From contig CAJQUN010000035.1 of the NCBI GenBank assembly GCA_907163345.1, forward strand, positions 2,415,973 through 2,479,972: 64,000 bases of DNA, given 5' to 3'. Positions 41,896 to 52,746 of the stretch are shown piece by piece. Both the position numbers and the translations under genes were made by a program. The notes beneath the pieces were generated by a model, which was given only the letters and a program-made list of their open reading frames with translations, was not told the DNA's origin and did not search any database. The stretch's first letter is position 1. Each line of letters begins with the position of its first letter. The stretch is from Haberlea rhodopensis. Taxonomy: Eukaryota; Streptophyta; Magnoliopsida; Lamiales; Gesneriaceae.

Positions 41896-43151
41896 TCACT
41901 TTCCGATCAAACGTCGTGCACGTTGATTGGCACCTTTCACTCTAGAATTGAGCTCATCAACATCTTGTCCAAGGCCATCCAGGGCCTTGTTTTGGCTGTT
42001 CAATTCGGTCCCCATATCGACAGCCATGCCTTTGAGTTCACCCAATATATTGCTCAAGTCTGAAAGTGCATCATCCTGTTTTGCTTTCTCCATCTGATAC
42101 CCAAAACACACAAACTATAGTACTCGAAGAAAAGGAGCGAGATGCCGAAATTAACCTGACACCAAAGTCACTAATCTTGATTCATGAAACTTGGAAATTT
42201 TTCAAGCATCATACAATGGATAGATACCACCGATCACGACTAATTTTGGTTTGGTTATTATTATGATCTTGATGAAGTAGCAAGAAATTTCATGTAACAA
42301 GTATTTACCTCAACTTTCTGCAAGGCATTGGTTGGCTCCGGAGGAGGTGTCCGCGAGCCACGTTTATTGGTTGCCTGATCTAAGCCCAATTTTGCTCTTT
42401 GCTCTGGGGTACTTCTTTTTCCTGTATCATTATCATCTGTCGAAAGCACAACAAACTCCTCATCATTTTTGATGAGTGACTGTGGCTACTCCAAAGTTTG
42501 AGTTTTGGGTAACAACACATTAATGAATGAAGCCATAAATGATTACAAGGAAGATTGACTAAACCTTTTGAAGTTAAAGGACCATTGATCGCCCTTGTCT
42601 TCTTTGGCTTCCATGGCTTTGAAAACATACCACCAAGATTATTCAACAATTTCTCTCCCTGGAAAAACACATTGTTTGTTATATACTTGAGAAAGCCTTA
42701 AAACAAAGATGCTATAAGATCAAAATTACCATACCCGGCTCAAATCTCGGTCCATATCCACAGCCATCATGTGTGTCCGGTGAATTTGCTCGCCCTGCTG
42801 GTTCAACATGTCCAGTGTCCTAGTAGCATCTTGTCTCATATCCTCTGCAATCTTTAAGCAATTGTTCACCGAGTTTGTCGTGTCCTCGGCCTGGTTCACA
42901 GCGTAATCCTCCAATTCTTGAACCGACATTTTGTCAAAGTCCTTTTGCTTGCTTGCCGAAGGTGGCCGCCTCCCAAAAAAATCATCATCATCATCCGGTG
43001 TCACAAGTATGGGCTCGGAAGATGTTCTTCTAGCTGGTGTGATAGTGTTTTTATTATCTGATTCTGAATCCGAATCAAAAGGATTCGAAGGGTCTACTGA
43101 TTTCTGCCTTGGGGGTTTGTTGTTGACTGGCGATTTTCTGAAGCCAAACAT
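41896..43151 (-). CDS. SNAP33: SNAP25-type Qb+Qc SNARE, SNAP33-like (four exons)
   Basis: Exons on the minus strand: 43151..42735, 42658..42565, 42436..42309, 42093..41896, all with GT-AG introns of 76, 128 and 215 bp and matching phases. The product is 278 residues (Arabidopsis SNAP33 has 300). The N-terminus is basic and Ser/Asp-rich. The Qb SNARE helix spans about 78-139, with zero-layer Gln at 119 (LNQQGEQ). A linker (KLLNNLGGMFSKPWKPKK, 142-159) follows. The Qc helix spans about 214-276, with zero-layer Gln at 247 (LNSQNKAL). Family role: a soluble t-SNARE that pairs with plasma-membrane or cell-plate syntaxins (KNOLLE, SYP121) and a VAMP in secretion, cytokinesis and defence. It looks intact. 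The 5' UTR may contain an intron upstream of 43151. Confidence 0.93.
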
Positions 43152-44100
43152 TCTTTCAAACTATTGATTTTGTCCGAATGTTTCGACAAATTCAAAACTT
43201 TCCTCCTACAAACACAAGATTTTCAAGACAATAATGATCTCCAACGTGTAAATGAACAACAAGAAACAATCTCGCAACAAGCTCATCACATGATTGGTAT
43301 CGTACCAAAGCTTTATGACTACGAAAATTTTCATAAATTTCTCGAAGTTCATACAGAAAAATAGCCCATTACACTAATATCGGTAGTCGTAATTACACGA
43401 AGAAAAAAGTAACAATCTGTGACCACTTGAAACATAATTAAAGACCATAAACACGCCCACGCTTCAAATTTAACGCATGATATTTGTTGGTTCAAATTTA
43501 GCTCACGATATGAAACATGAAATGTATATAAGAACTGTAAACAGATCAAGACAACACATGACAAAAAAACACACAAAAATGCAAGAAATAAGGATCTTCT
43601 GCAAAATATATTGTGGCATGATAGCATTAAAGTCCCTCTTTACATAAATCATGTACTCATCTAATTGCAAATAATATAAAGATCCTCAAGCAATATATCT
43701 CTGAATCAGAATCGAATTTCAAGAAACGCTAAACAAAAGCTGATAGTTACTGTATAAAAGAAATGTATACGTGCTCCCAGAAATGATAAGAGAAAACAAG
43801 GAAACGTGTAAAAAAATTAATTAAATGAACGGAGAAATCTACCGAAAAATATACCCGGTTAACGAATTCAAAAGAAGAGGGTCCTAATGAATTCATATAA
43901 TATTTGGCAGGGAAGAAGAAATTTTTGCTTTTTATCATGTAAATAAACTAAATGCAGAAAATTCCTCCTCCAACGGCAATAGATTCCAGAAACCCAGAAG
44001 AAAAAGATTGTGAATTTTGTTCGGATTTGTTGGCGAAAAAGGTAAAGAAAATCAGAGGCGCGGCGGATAATGAGGCAGAGTCATTTTTTGACCGTTGAGC
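43152..44100 (-). promoter_or_regulatory. Probable 5' UTR, leader intron and promoter of SNAP33
   Basis: This is the upstream side of the SNARE gene. A pyrimidine-rich stretch around 43960..44040 on the minus strand (tctttttcttctgggtttctgg) looks like a leader exon, but no transcript evidence is available. No other gene is seen. Confidence 0.35.
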
Positions 44101-45418
44101 TTCATTTCTTTTTTAATTAGTGATATTGGTCAGCATCTTTTTTTTTGAATAAAAAAAAAAGCATTATCCTGATATTTTATAGATATCAATTTTTTTTTGA
44201 GCAACTATTAAAACTATTAGGGTTGGAAATGAAGAACCGAACACGAGATCTTCATATCACAATTACGATACATGTCAGATGGACTACAAGCCATCGGGCT
44301 ACCAATATTTGTTGACTAAGTGTTGTGTCTTTCAAGTAATTTTATTTTCTAAATCATATAAATTTTTTTCCAAAATATCCCTATATATCCTATACTTATT
44401 TCTGTAAAAAAAAATATAATTATATAAAATTTAAACATAATATTTGGAGGAAAAAATTATTCCAATTAAGTTATTTCCTTATATAGGAATTTAGTATCTT
44501 TAAAATTATATTCTATATTATATTTAATAGATATGTATGTACCAAAATACTAAATTAGTAATATACTAATAAAATACATGTGGACCTCCAATGTTTGTGT
44601 TATTTGTTTGCATTAAATAAAAAACTAAAAAGTATAAATTATAAATTATAATTATATATAATATTTTTAATGGTATATACTTGATATATTTATACTTTAC
44701 TATATCTTAATGCATAAAATCTTCATTTTTTTTTGTAGAAAACCAAAATTATATTAAGATAACGATAAGTACAGCCAATCTATTAAAATTATCTTTAGAA
44801 TTAAAATTTATGCATCAACCTTTAGAGTACCTATCTTTATATTAAAATTATCTTAAGAATCTATTGTAATAAATTCGTTATCCACTTATAACTACCATAT
44901 CTTATATCTTCAAACTTAAAAAAAAATTAATTTATCCTTATTTATATTTTTGAATTTATAAAAATTATTTTAGTTTTAATCATCGTTTAATAAGTTAAAA
45001 AAAATTATAAAAAAAAAACTAATTAGGTTAAAAAATGTATGCACACAATAATCGTATATGTGAATTAATAGCACGGTTTGAAAAATGATATGAGTCAAAT
45101 ATTTTTTATTTATTTCTAATCTTTCTTAAAAAAAATCATATAAAAAAACTTTCAAAAACATATAAAAACAAAAGATAAACAACTATCAGAGATCGAAAAT
45201 GTCATATTTCAAAAAATTTGGCCAAATAAATATTATTTTTTAAAATAATAATACAATAAACAACTCCATGCTCCCCACTTGAATGTCATTTGTCACATCG
45301 AGATATTAACAATTTTCAGGTTTCCATCCGAACTTTGGCCGACTCTAGCGGGTTTTTTATTAAAATAATCGGAAAAAAAAAATAATTTAACAAAATATCC
45401 GAATTTTAAAATCGTTTT
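44101..45418. other. Very AT-rich intergenic sequence
   Basis: Long A/T runs with no ORF or clear terminal repeats. I see nothing I can name. Confidence 0.5.
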
Positions 45419-46595
45419 TAAAATGACCCAAAACGCCATCTCAGATGGCGCCTTCAGGTAAAGGCGCCATCTGAGATGGCGGTTTCCTATCTGATAAAAA
45501 AAATAATTGAAGGCGCCATCTTGGATGGCGCCTTCAGATAAAAAATTAAATCGCCGGCCTCCTCTTCTTCTTCCTCATTTCTCATCGTTCTGTCACATTT
45601 TTTTGTACATATTCTTGTGCAAAAATTAAAAAATCATCGTGATTTATCATTTCTGGAGCTTGCTTGTTCAACATTTTTGAATTTGAGGTAACATTACAAC
45701 TTTGAATCGAAATTTTTGAAAGTTGTAAAATTTGAAATATGTTGTTGGTTGTTTTTAAATTTTGTTGTTTGGTAGTTTTTATTGAAAAATTAGTTATAGT
45801 TTCGAGATAATGGCAAACCGCCGGATGATTTACAAATTTTTAGTTTTTGCCGGAATTTTTTACTCCGGCACGGCTGGGCGACTGTTCGGCGGCGGCGGTT
45901 GCTAGTGGCTCAGGAGCAATAACATCAGCATCTATTGGATCGTCATCGTGGTGTCTACCGGAGACAGTCGGTCCTTCTGCAACTACAGGCAACAATCTAC
46001 ATTTTCTGGAATATAATCATAGTTTCTTTGTTCCGTTTCTATGTAAAGTTCCAAGCAACTAAGACCTTGTTCTTAATCCAATAGCCATGCTAAATTATAA
46101 TCATTATCGATTGGCAAAATGTCTGTCGTACCCCGGCAAAATCTCTAAACATATGTCTTACATGTATTTTCAGAAGAAACTGGTTGCCATCGATGCCCGT
46201 GATATTATATATTTCGGTCAACAACTGCATAAAATTAATTGTGCGAGATATTGTGGTAACTCTTATTGGACCACGATCATATCTAATGGTATCCAAATCC
46301 TGTAATATATTACCTCCACAATATAATAATATTTGAATCGACATCTCTGAAAAATTTATAAAATATTACAAATAATTAATAAATTTATAAAATCAATATG
46401 ATAAAATCAATAATATAACAACATTTTTACCTGAAAAATATTTCGAGAGTGGTTAATTGAGATTGGAGATTGAACAATTTTAACGATAAAAATAAGATAA
46501 GAAACTATGATGATATGTGATTTTCGCTTCGGTATGAAAAATGAAGGGCTCTGCCGGGGTATTTATACCCGAGAAGGCGCCATCGGAGATATGCT
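45419..46595 (-). mobile_element. MULE-like transposon fragment with palindromic ends
   Basis: A minus-strand ORF (46090..46344) begins MSIQILLYCGGNI and continues DLDTIRYDRGPIRVTTISRT..NFMQLLTEIYNITGID. This resembles the PB1-like N-terminal domain in front of plant MuDR-type transposases. Upstream on the same strand a TATA box (tataaata, near 46560) and a GATGGCGCCTTC motif occur. At the far side 45434..45540 holds several 'gccatctnagatggc' palindromes. The transposase body is missing, so this is a truncated or internally deleted copy. Confidence 0.6.
45434..45545. repeat. GCCATCTGAGATGGC palindrome cluster
   Basis: Three palindromes centred near 45442, 45473 and 45523 lie within 'ggcgcc...ggcgcc' flanks. 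Spacings are about 31 and 50 bp. A half-site lies at about 46577 on the other side of the MULE-like block. Confidence 0.8.
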
Positions 46596-47446
46596 AACTC
46601 AAATTATGAAAAATGATTTTCGCAATGCATATACCATTCTTTTTTCAATAAAGCTCAAATGGGACACTAGGGATTGATATGAATCATGGTAAGCTTGAAA
46701 GGCTCAAACGTTTCAAAGATCGCCTAGATCATTTCCAAGTCAAGTTTGTAACTATAAAATTTCGCCTCAAAGTGTCATCATCAAATAAGTTCTAGGATAA
46801 CTCTAAGATGCTCAAGACAAATCATCAAGTTCACAACAATTATCACTATTCAAAACATGCAATCCACAAGATCATGACTCATTGTGCTCAATATATTCCT
46901 TATTCTTGACATGCTAACTCAAATTAGGATATTCATGTACAAGTCCAATAATCATCACAAATCAAGTTCATATGCATAGTGATATCAAAATCCTCATTGA
47001 ATAGTCACTACTATAATTCATTCTTTTCTCAAGTTTGAACTCATAAAAAAAAAATTTTAGCTCATAATAATCGGACGATTCAAGTGTCATTTAAGCACAC
47101 AACATGTGGTTAAAACAAGTAAAGCATGCAAGCTACTACTCCCCCAAACTTAAATCAAACATTGCCCTCAATGTTTAAAAGAATCAAAAGGGAAACAGTG
47201 AACTCCCCTGATCAAGACGCTTGCATGAGGGTTGAGAAAGATTTGCTTTTGAAAGCTCCACTGTTGTAGGGGTTCATCGCTCCAACCAAGTACCTAGCAA
47301 GAGAAGAATGCATATGGTAAAATATTCGACTTAAGAGATAAACAAAACTAAAATGAAAACTTAAAAATAAAACAAAACTAAATAACAAAAGGATACGCTT
47401 GGGTTGCCTCCCAAGAAGCGCTGATTTTTGGTCTTCGACTTGACCA
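46596..47446 (-). other. 3' UTR of the third gag-only element
   Basis: It reads as the reverse complement of 1326..2200: 'cccccaaacttaaatcaaacattgccctcaatg' near 47148, then 'gggttgcctcccaag'. No ORF of note. Confidence 0.75.
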
Positions 47447-48074
47447 TCAGAAGCAACCATCAAAGAGCGGCTGCCGCCCATAGTAAGTATCGTATGATAC
47501 CACTAATGGGTCTTCATTCAGTATGCCCTCAAGATTGGCAAGATTGTAGCAGTGTACGCTCGTCGCTCCAACAACATTCATCTTGAAGTGGTAGGAATGG
47601 GAGAATGATTCTTGACTCGGCTTTATCTCTTTCAGGATGTAGTGCGGTGAAGTTGGCATCGATGGAAAATACGGATCCACATATGGCATATAACATGTCT
47701 CCATCGATGGACTTAAATCAGAATCTTCGAAAGTCTCTTCCTTCTCCAACATCACACTCGACTCATCTTCACATGGGAACTCCTCGGATGAAACCTCTGA
47801 AGTAGTCTCAATCTCTTCAAGAGGCTCAAGTTCCCTTGACTCTTCTACACTAGTAGGATCACTCCCCCAAACTTGGTTGGTTGAGTGATCGTCATCATAT
47901 AACCAAACTCGATTTGTCGCCTCTTGATTTGTAGCTCCCGTCTCTTCCACCTGGCAGCTAGTTGAAATTGTTTCAATAAGGACCGCCATTTGCTGCTCCA
48001 GGTGGCGCATAGAGTTGGTTTGGCACTCCAAAATGTTCTCAGTTGATGCCATGAATCTCACTAAGGTATCCTCT
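47447..48074 (-). pseudogene. Gag-like ORF, C-terminal part
   Basis: About 208 codons of the element-derived frame. They include an acidic region and the conserved C-terminus (VVGATSVHCYNLANLEG, SYDTYYGRQPLFDGCF), with a stop at 47447. The frame is continuous with 50126..50542 once the LTR and one TSD copy are ignored. Confidence 0.85.
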
Positions 48075-50123
48075 TGTGATATCCCTGAAATGATTAATTG
48101 CAACTTGGTGCATTAATTGTGTTTATATGATTAATTATGATGGTAATTAATTATGTGTTGGAATTATTATGTGGAAATGCTTAGTCATGTGTTAGAGTGA
48201 CCCGGGATAGCATTTCAGGGTGCATGTTGGGTATGTTGGGAATTATGGTTGGAAGCATGATTTATTTGCCTTGGTTAGCAATTAATTAGAAATCATGTGT
48301 TTAATTGATATTTCGGTGCATTTGGTTTAATGCTTTGGAAAATATCATGTTGGGGTGTTTTATACACCATGAATTGTGGATTGCATTTTAATTAAACTCA
48401 ACACTTTTATTCCCCAACCCCACCTCATCCACTCTCACTTTACCTTTACCAAACAACATCCAAACCCTTCCCCTTTCTCTCCATTTTCGAGTTCAAGCTT
48501 TGGGGTGAAGAGAAACCTTTCAAAAATCTTGATTTGTGGAGTATATTGGGTGATTTGAGGCCCCCAAGAGGTATGGATACCTCATGGTTAATTTTGTTGT
48601 GTTTTGTTAAGTTTGGTATGATTTTGAAGGGTTTTGAAATGGGTTTGTGTTGGGTTGTTGTGGGTTTGGTTCTATGTTGGATTTATACTTGTTTTGAAGT
48701 ATATTTTGGTGGTTTATGTTGCATTTGATGTTGTTGGTTTGTTGGGTTAAGTGTTGGTATGGATTGGAAGGTTTTTGGGAGCAAAAATGGTGAAAATCGC
48801 ATGTCTGTGCGAGGCGATCGATCGCCTGAAAAGAGGCGACCGATCGCCAAGGGACAGTAGCATTTTTGCGGGTTAGGCGATCGATCGCCTAAAATGAGGC
48901 GACCGATCGCCGAGAGGCAGTAGCCAAATCAAGGGCTAGGCGATCGATCGCCATGTTTGGCGCGATCGATCGCCGCGATGAAAATTTTGAGGCGACCGAT
49001 CGCCTGAGGGAAGCGATCGATCGCCGCCTGTGGATTTTTGGGAAATGATTTCTTTTGTCAAATTTTTGGTATTTGGCTATTATTTGGCTTCTAATATGGG
49101 GTTGTGTGATTGTGTAGAACCATCTCAGGTAGCAACGCAACCAAGGAACTGAAGCCATATCAAATCCACTTTTGGAAAGGTACGTAGTGGACGTACGGGC
49201 ACCCAACGGTACATGTATCTTATATACTCATTGTTTATGCATTGTGGATGCGAGTATATATGTGGTATTGCATTGTGGATGCAAATACATGTTATGCATG
49301 ATGATTATAGATGCATATGATTATTGGTGCACATCCCATGAGTCGTGGTCATCCCTTGATGATTTTAATGCTTGCCGCTATTTGTTTTGGTTCCGCTAAA
49401 TGTGAAGCGAGGGGTGGTAGCGCCGCATGTCACATTTGAGCGTGGTTATCATATAGGGCGAGGAAAGGGTATTTGCCGCTCAATGTGAGGCGAGGGGTGG
49501 GAGTCCCGCATGTCCATTGAAGCGAGGTTATCCTATGCCGCCTATATGTAAATAAGCGAGGGGCATTAAAATACATTGTGATGGACAGACTAGGGATTGG
49601 TGATCAGTATTTGGTATTGATGAGCTGGTATATGTCATGACATGTTTAGACCATTAAAAATAATCTGTTGATTATACTCATGAGTTATGGTACAGGGACA
49701 ACCAAACGGGAAGCGTTTGAAATGCATGGGAAAAACAGGAAGTGTTTTATTATGATTATGCATTTACGCTTTATCTTCATATTGTGTTGAATATGAATGA
49801 TTATTATTGCTCATGTTTGGGGATTGTCCTTGTAGGTACCTTTTTGGCATGATAGAAGGGCTTGAACGGGTTGAGGTGGTGAGCCTTGTGAAGAATTCTT
49901 TTGAGGCAGAAAGGACAGGATTATTTTGGATAGTATCTACTCTAGGAGTAGTATAAAACACATTCATTGATTGGAATGTAATTAATCCATCGGTAGTCCT
50001 TATTTTTTTTGGCATGTAATGCTTAAGCTCATAGACTCAACACGTTCTTTTACACTCTGATCTTTTATATTAGCTCTATTATGCCTTGATTCCGCACTTA
50101 AGGATTAGGGTCCTTACACCTCT
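48070..50123 (+). mobile_element. Solo LTR, Tekay-type (family A), with perfect TSD
   Basis: 48075..50118 begins TGTGATATCCC and ends GGTCCTTACA. It is flanked by cctct at 48070..48074 and 50119..50123. No internal sequence or second LTR exists, so it formed by LTR-LTR recombination. The 2044-bp LTR carries the four-pair palindrome module, a 'ggtacgtagtggacgtacggg' element and recurring 'gcattgtggatgcaaata' repeats. It interrupts the gag-like ORF of the host element, in the opposite orientation. Confidence 0.95.
48813..49025 (+). repeat. Paired-palindrome module, four pairs, in the solo LTR
   Basis: 14-bp sites start at 48813, 48835, 48876, 48898, 48939, 48961, 48991 and 49012. Within-pair distances are 22, 22, 22 and 21 bp; between-pair distances are 63, 63 and 52 bp. 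The first members are mostly GGCGATCGATCGCC, and three second/first members carry GGCGACCGATCGCC. The module starts 738 bp from the LTR start. The last three sites also survive at 11..75. Confidence 0.93.
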
Positions 50124-50542
50124 AACTAAGTTGTGACATCTGCAGAACTATCTCTCCTCTCTTCGCGATGTTCAAATGGTTGTGGTGTATCAATAGGGTA
50201 GCGAGGCTCAAGTGGGTAATTGTGACTCCAACCTTGTAGTGAAGGATCACAATGCCAGTGATGATCGAAGTCCGCCATATCATTGAACAGGTGCACCACA
50301 CTGTCCTCATCTCTATCAACCAGGGGACTCCCAGTCACCAGTGCTCTGCTCAATACCCATTCTCGTGTCTGTGCATCCAACCCGTTGAAGAAATATTGCA
50401 AGAGAGTATAGTTCGAAAAGTTGTGATACCGGAATGTGTTGGCCAATTCATTGAATCTCTCCCAAACAGCGTAGAACGGCTCGGAACGTTGTTGGGCAAA
50501 GCTTGTGAAGGCTTGTTGATGTAGCATCTCCAAGTACCTCAC
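50119..50542 (-). pseudogene. Gag-like ORF, N-terminal part
   Basis: It opens like 14562 (GTG, then MLHQQAFTSFAQQ) and keeps the capsid-like EPFYAVWERFNEL and LQYFFNGLDAQTREWV. A TAG stop at 50126..50128 precedes the LTR insertion by two codons, and beyond it the frame runs on into 48074. It is therefore broken twice: by one nonsense change and by the solo LTR. Confidence 0.85.
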
Positions 50543-50659
50543 AAGACAAACAAAACAAAAACAAAATAAATATATACAAATCCCTTTTTTTTTCGAAATA
50601 TATAAACAAAAATGGGTAAATTACAGTCAAAGAACCTAGTATGATATTGCTAAAGTTAG

Positions 50660-50677
50660 TCCCTGGCAACGGCGTCA
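50660..50677 (-). other. Primer-binding site, tRNA-Asp type, mutated
   Basis: The minus strand reads TGACGCCGTTGCCAGGGA, two changes from the intact site at 14658..14675. Both changes fit CpG-type or C-to-T decay. Confidence 0.85.
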
Positions 50678-50769
50678 AAAACTTGATCGCTTTTATTTTA
50701 AACAATTATTTCCAATCTAGCGATTTTAGACCGCAAGTGCACGGTGTCAAGTTTTAGTATAGATAGGAA

Positions 50770-51215
50770 GATACGGATTGTCGAACCCACAGGGACTAAC
50801 AAGCAAGTACCAAATAAGATTTCTTTTAACTATATTTAACCTACGATAATCAATTAATAATTAAACTAAACTACTAATCCAACCAAGTCAATAAAAGTAA
50901 ACGAGAAAAATCCACTAGAGAAAATTATCAAGACTTTGGCTCACCAATGTAATTCCCTACAATTCTCGATTGAATATTCAAATCTTTCTAAGATACGGAT
51001 TGTCGAACCCACAGGGACTAACAAGTAAGTACCAAATAAGACACTTTTAACTATATTTAACCTACGAAATTAATTTATAATTAACTACTAATTAATTAAA
51101 ATAAACTACTAATCCAACCAAGTCAATAAAAGTAAACGAGAAAAATCCACAAGATAAGATTATCGAGACTTTGGCTCACCAATGTAATTCCCTACAATTC
51201 TCGATTGAATATTCA
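50770..51215. repeat. 223-bp tandem duplication inside the LTR
   Basis: The block 'agatacggattgtcgaacccacagggactaacaag...attcaaatctttct' is present twice, with a few differences. The other LTR of this family (2871..4223) has it once, so the duplication is specific to this copy. Confidence 0.88.
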
Positions 51216-52238
51216 AATATTTCTAAGGTGACGAGTTCTCCCAATTTATCTAATACACTCTCTCGAGCTATATTAAACCTAAAACCAAATTGCAGTAAGT
51301 AACTCTCGTTCACTAATTTAACAATTCAATGTTGCATAAGATCCATGAAAACTCATAGCTTTCAATTACTAGAATCTATGGCTATCACGCATGTATTTGA
51401 CGTCATCTCTCGATCTCGGTCTTAAATCCATGGTATGAGTTATTAATTCAGTATCATAAAATCATCTCTCGATCTCAATTATGATACTAAAATCATTCAA
51501 AGGTAATCAATCATCTAAAAGCATGAAGAACATAAAACATACGCAAAGAACTATAAGAATTCAATCATTAAATCATCAAATCGAAGGTTCATAACAAAGG
51601 TTCGCCTAGCCTCGATAAATAAAATTAGTTCCTCATAATAAATCAAAACACAACAAAACTAAGAATTTAAAGACAAAGAAAAACTCCCAGCGTCGACTCC
51701 GGTTGTAGATCTTCGCTCCTTCTCTTGCTTCCTTCTCGATCGTCTCTTTTTATCGCCTTGTTGGGTTGTTCCAATTCCTAGGGTGAAGTGGTGATGATGG
51801 ATGATGGTGATGGAAGGATGGAGGTTGATGATGGGGAAGAAAAGGTGGACGTGTGAGAGGAGTGAAGGAAAGAGAGGTTTGGATGGTGAATGGGTGTATG
51901 ATATATGGAAGAAAGGTGGAGGTTATGGTGGACGTGAGATGGATTGGAGGAAGAAGATGGGTGAGATTGGTGGTGTGGTGATTGGGTTAATGGAAGGGAA
52001 TAGAAGATGGCATGAGATGTGGAAGAAAGGGACGTGTGGTTTTGTGGAATTGAAGGAAAGGGGATGTGAGATGAGATGGTGAAGGAAAAGGGGGGCTGAG
52101 ATGGAGGCTATTTCCTAGGTTAAAAGTATGATATATGAGTTGTAATTTTCGTTTGTAATATATAGGGGAAGGAAATCAAGGACTTCCTTGTTGGAAACAA
52201 ACTCTATAAGTAAGTTATTTTAATGAAAATTCATTCCA

Positions 52239-52345
52239 CCGATCGATCCGGACGAAGTGGCTGATCGATCGAGCCTTCCAGTAAGAATTTCGTGGCTTTT
52301 TCTGCCCGTCTCGATCGATCGGAAATCCTTGCTCGATCGATCGGA
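52239..52345 (-). repeat. Paired-palindrome module, two pairs
   Basis: GATCGATC cores start at 52241, 52263, 52313 and 52335. Both pairs are 22 bp apart, and the pairs are 72 bp apart. The two-pair form matches the family B copy at 3113..3185. Confidence 0.85.
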
Positions 52346-52746
52346 AATCACAGTAAGTTTCTTTGCCTTTTTCAGCTTCTGGCGAGTTTCGTATTTTGGC
52401 CGTAACTTTCTCATATAAACTCCGAATTTGATGAATCAGCTGTCCACGCGAAGATAATAGAAAGTTATACAACTTTTATATGGACTACATTTCCAAAACA
52501 TGGCTCAAACATATAGTAATTTGAGGAGAAAGGAGAAACATGTGTCTTGGATTCTGGTTTCTTCCTCTTTTCTGCAACTTTATTCATTTTTTCATCATTT
52601 TAGCTTGATTTCTTCCCCTTTTATGAATTTCAACATTGATTCCTGAAATATAGAAATATATACCATAAAACGTAAAATAATTCAAGAATCAACACGAAAA
52701 CATATACATATCATAGCATAAAAACGCGTAATATTCAACCCTATCA

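Larger units (their letters stand above)
46596..52746 (-). mobile_element. Third gag-only Athila-like element (family B), 3' LTR lost, cut by a solo LTR
   Basis: The 5' LTR (50684..52746), a mutated tRNA-Asp primer site, the gag-like ORF in two parts and the 3' UTR are present on the minus strand. The 3' LTR is missing, since the MULE-like sequence begins at about 46595. The solo LTR 48075..50118 lies inside the ORF. It is the same family as the plus-strand copy at the window start. Confidence 0.85.
50684..52746 (-). mobile_element. 5' LTR of the third gag-only element
   Basis: On the minus strand it ends AAAGCGATCA at 50684, like the LTR ending at 4223. The outer end (TGATAGGGTTG at 52746) differs from the TGATAAGTGT of the other copy and abuts the pararetrovirus. 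It contains a 223-bp tandem duplication (50770..51215) and two pairs of CGATCGATCG palindromes (52239..52345). The G-rich plus-strand ORF at 51801..52082 is not considered a gene. Confidence 0.85.

Noticed and set aside
45434..46595. Possible inverted terminal repeats of a complete MULE
   Set aside because: The two sides share only GATGGCGCCTTC; no long TIR or 9-bp target duplication could be matched, so only a fragment is claimed.
48813..49025. CRISPR-like array of regularly spaced palindromes
   Set aside because: Plant nuclear DNA inside an LTR, spacers too short (8 bp) and alternating with longer gaps, no cas genes.
51801..52082. A 93-codon Gly/Trp/Lys-rich ORF
   Set aside because: It is inside a G-rich part of an LTR with strongly biased composition and no family motif.
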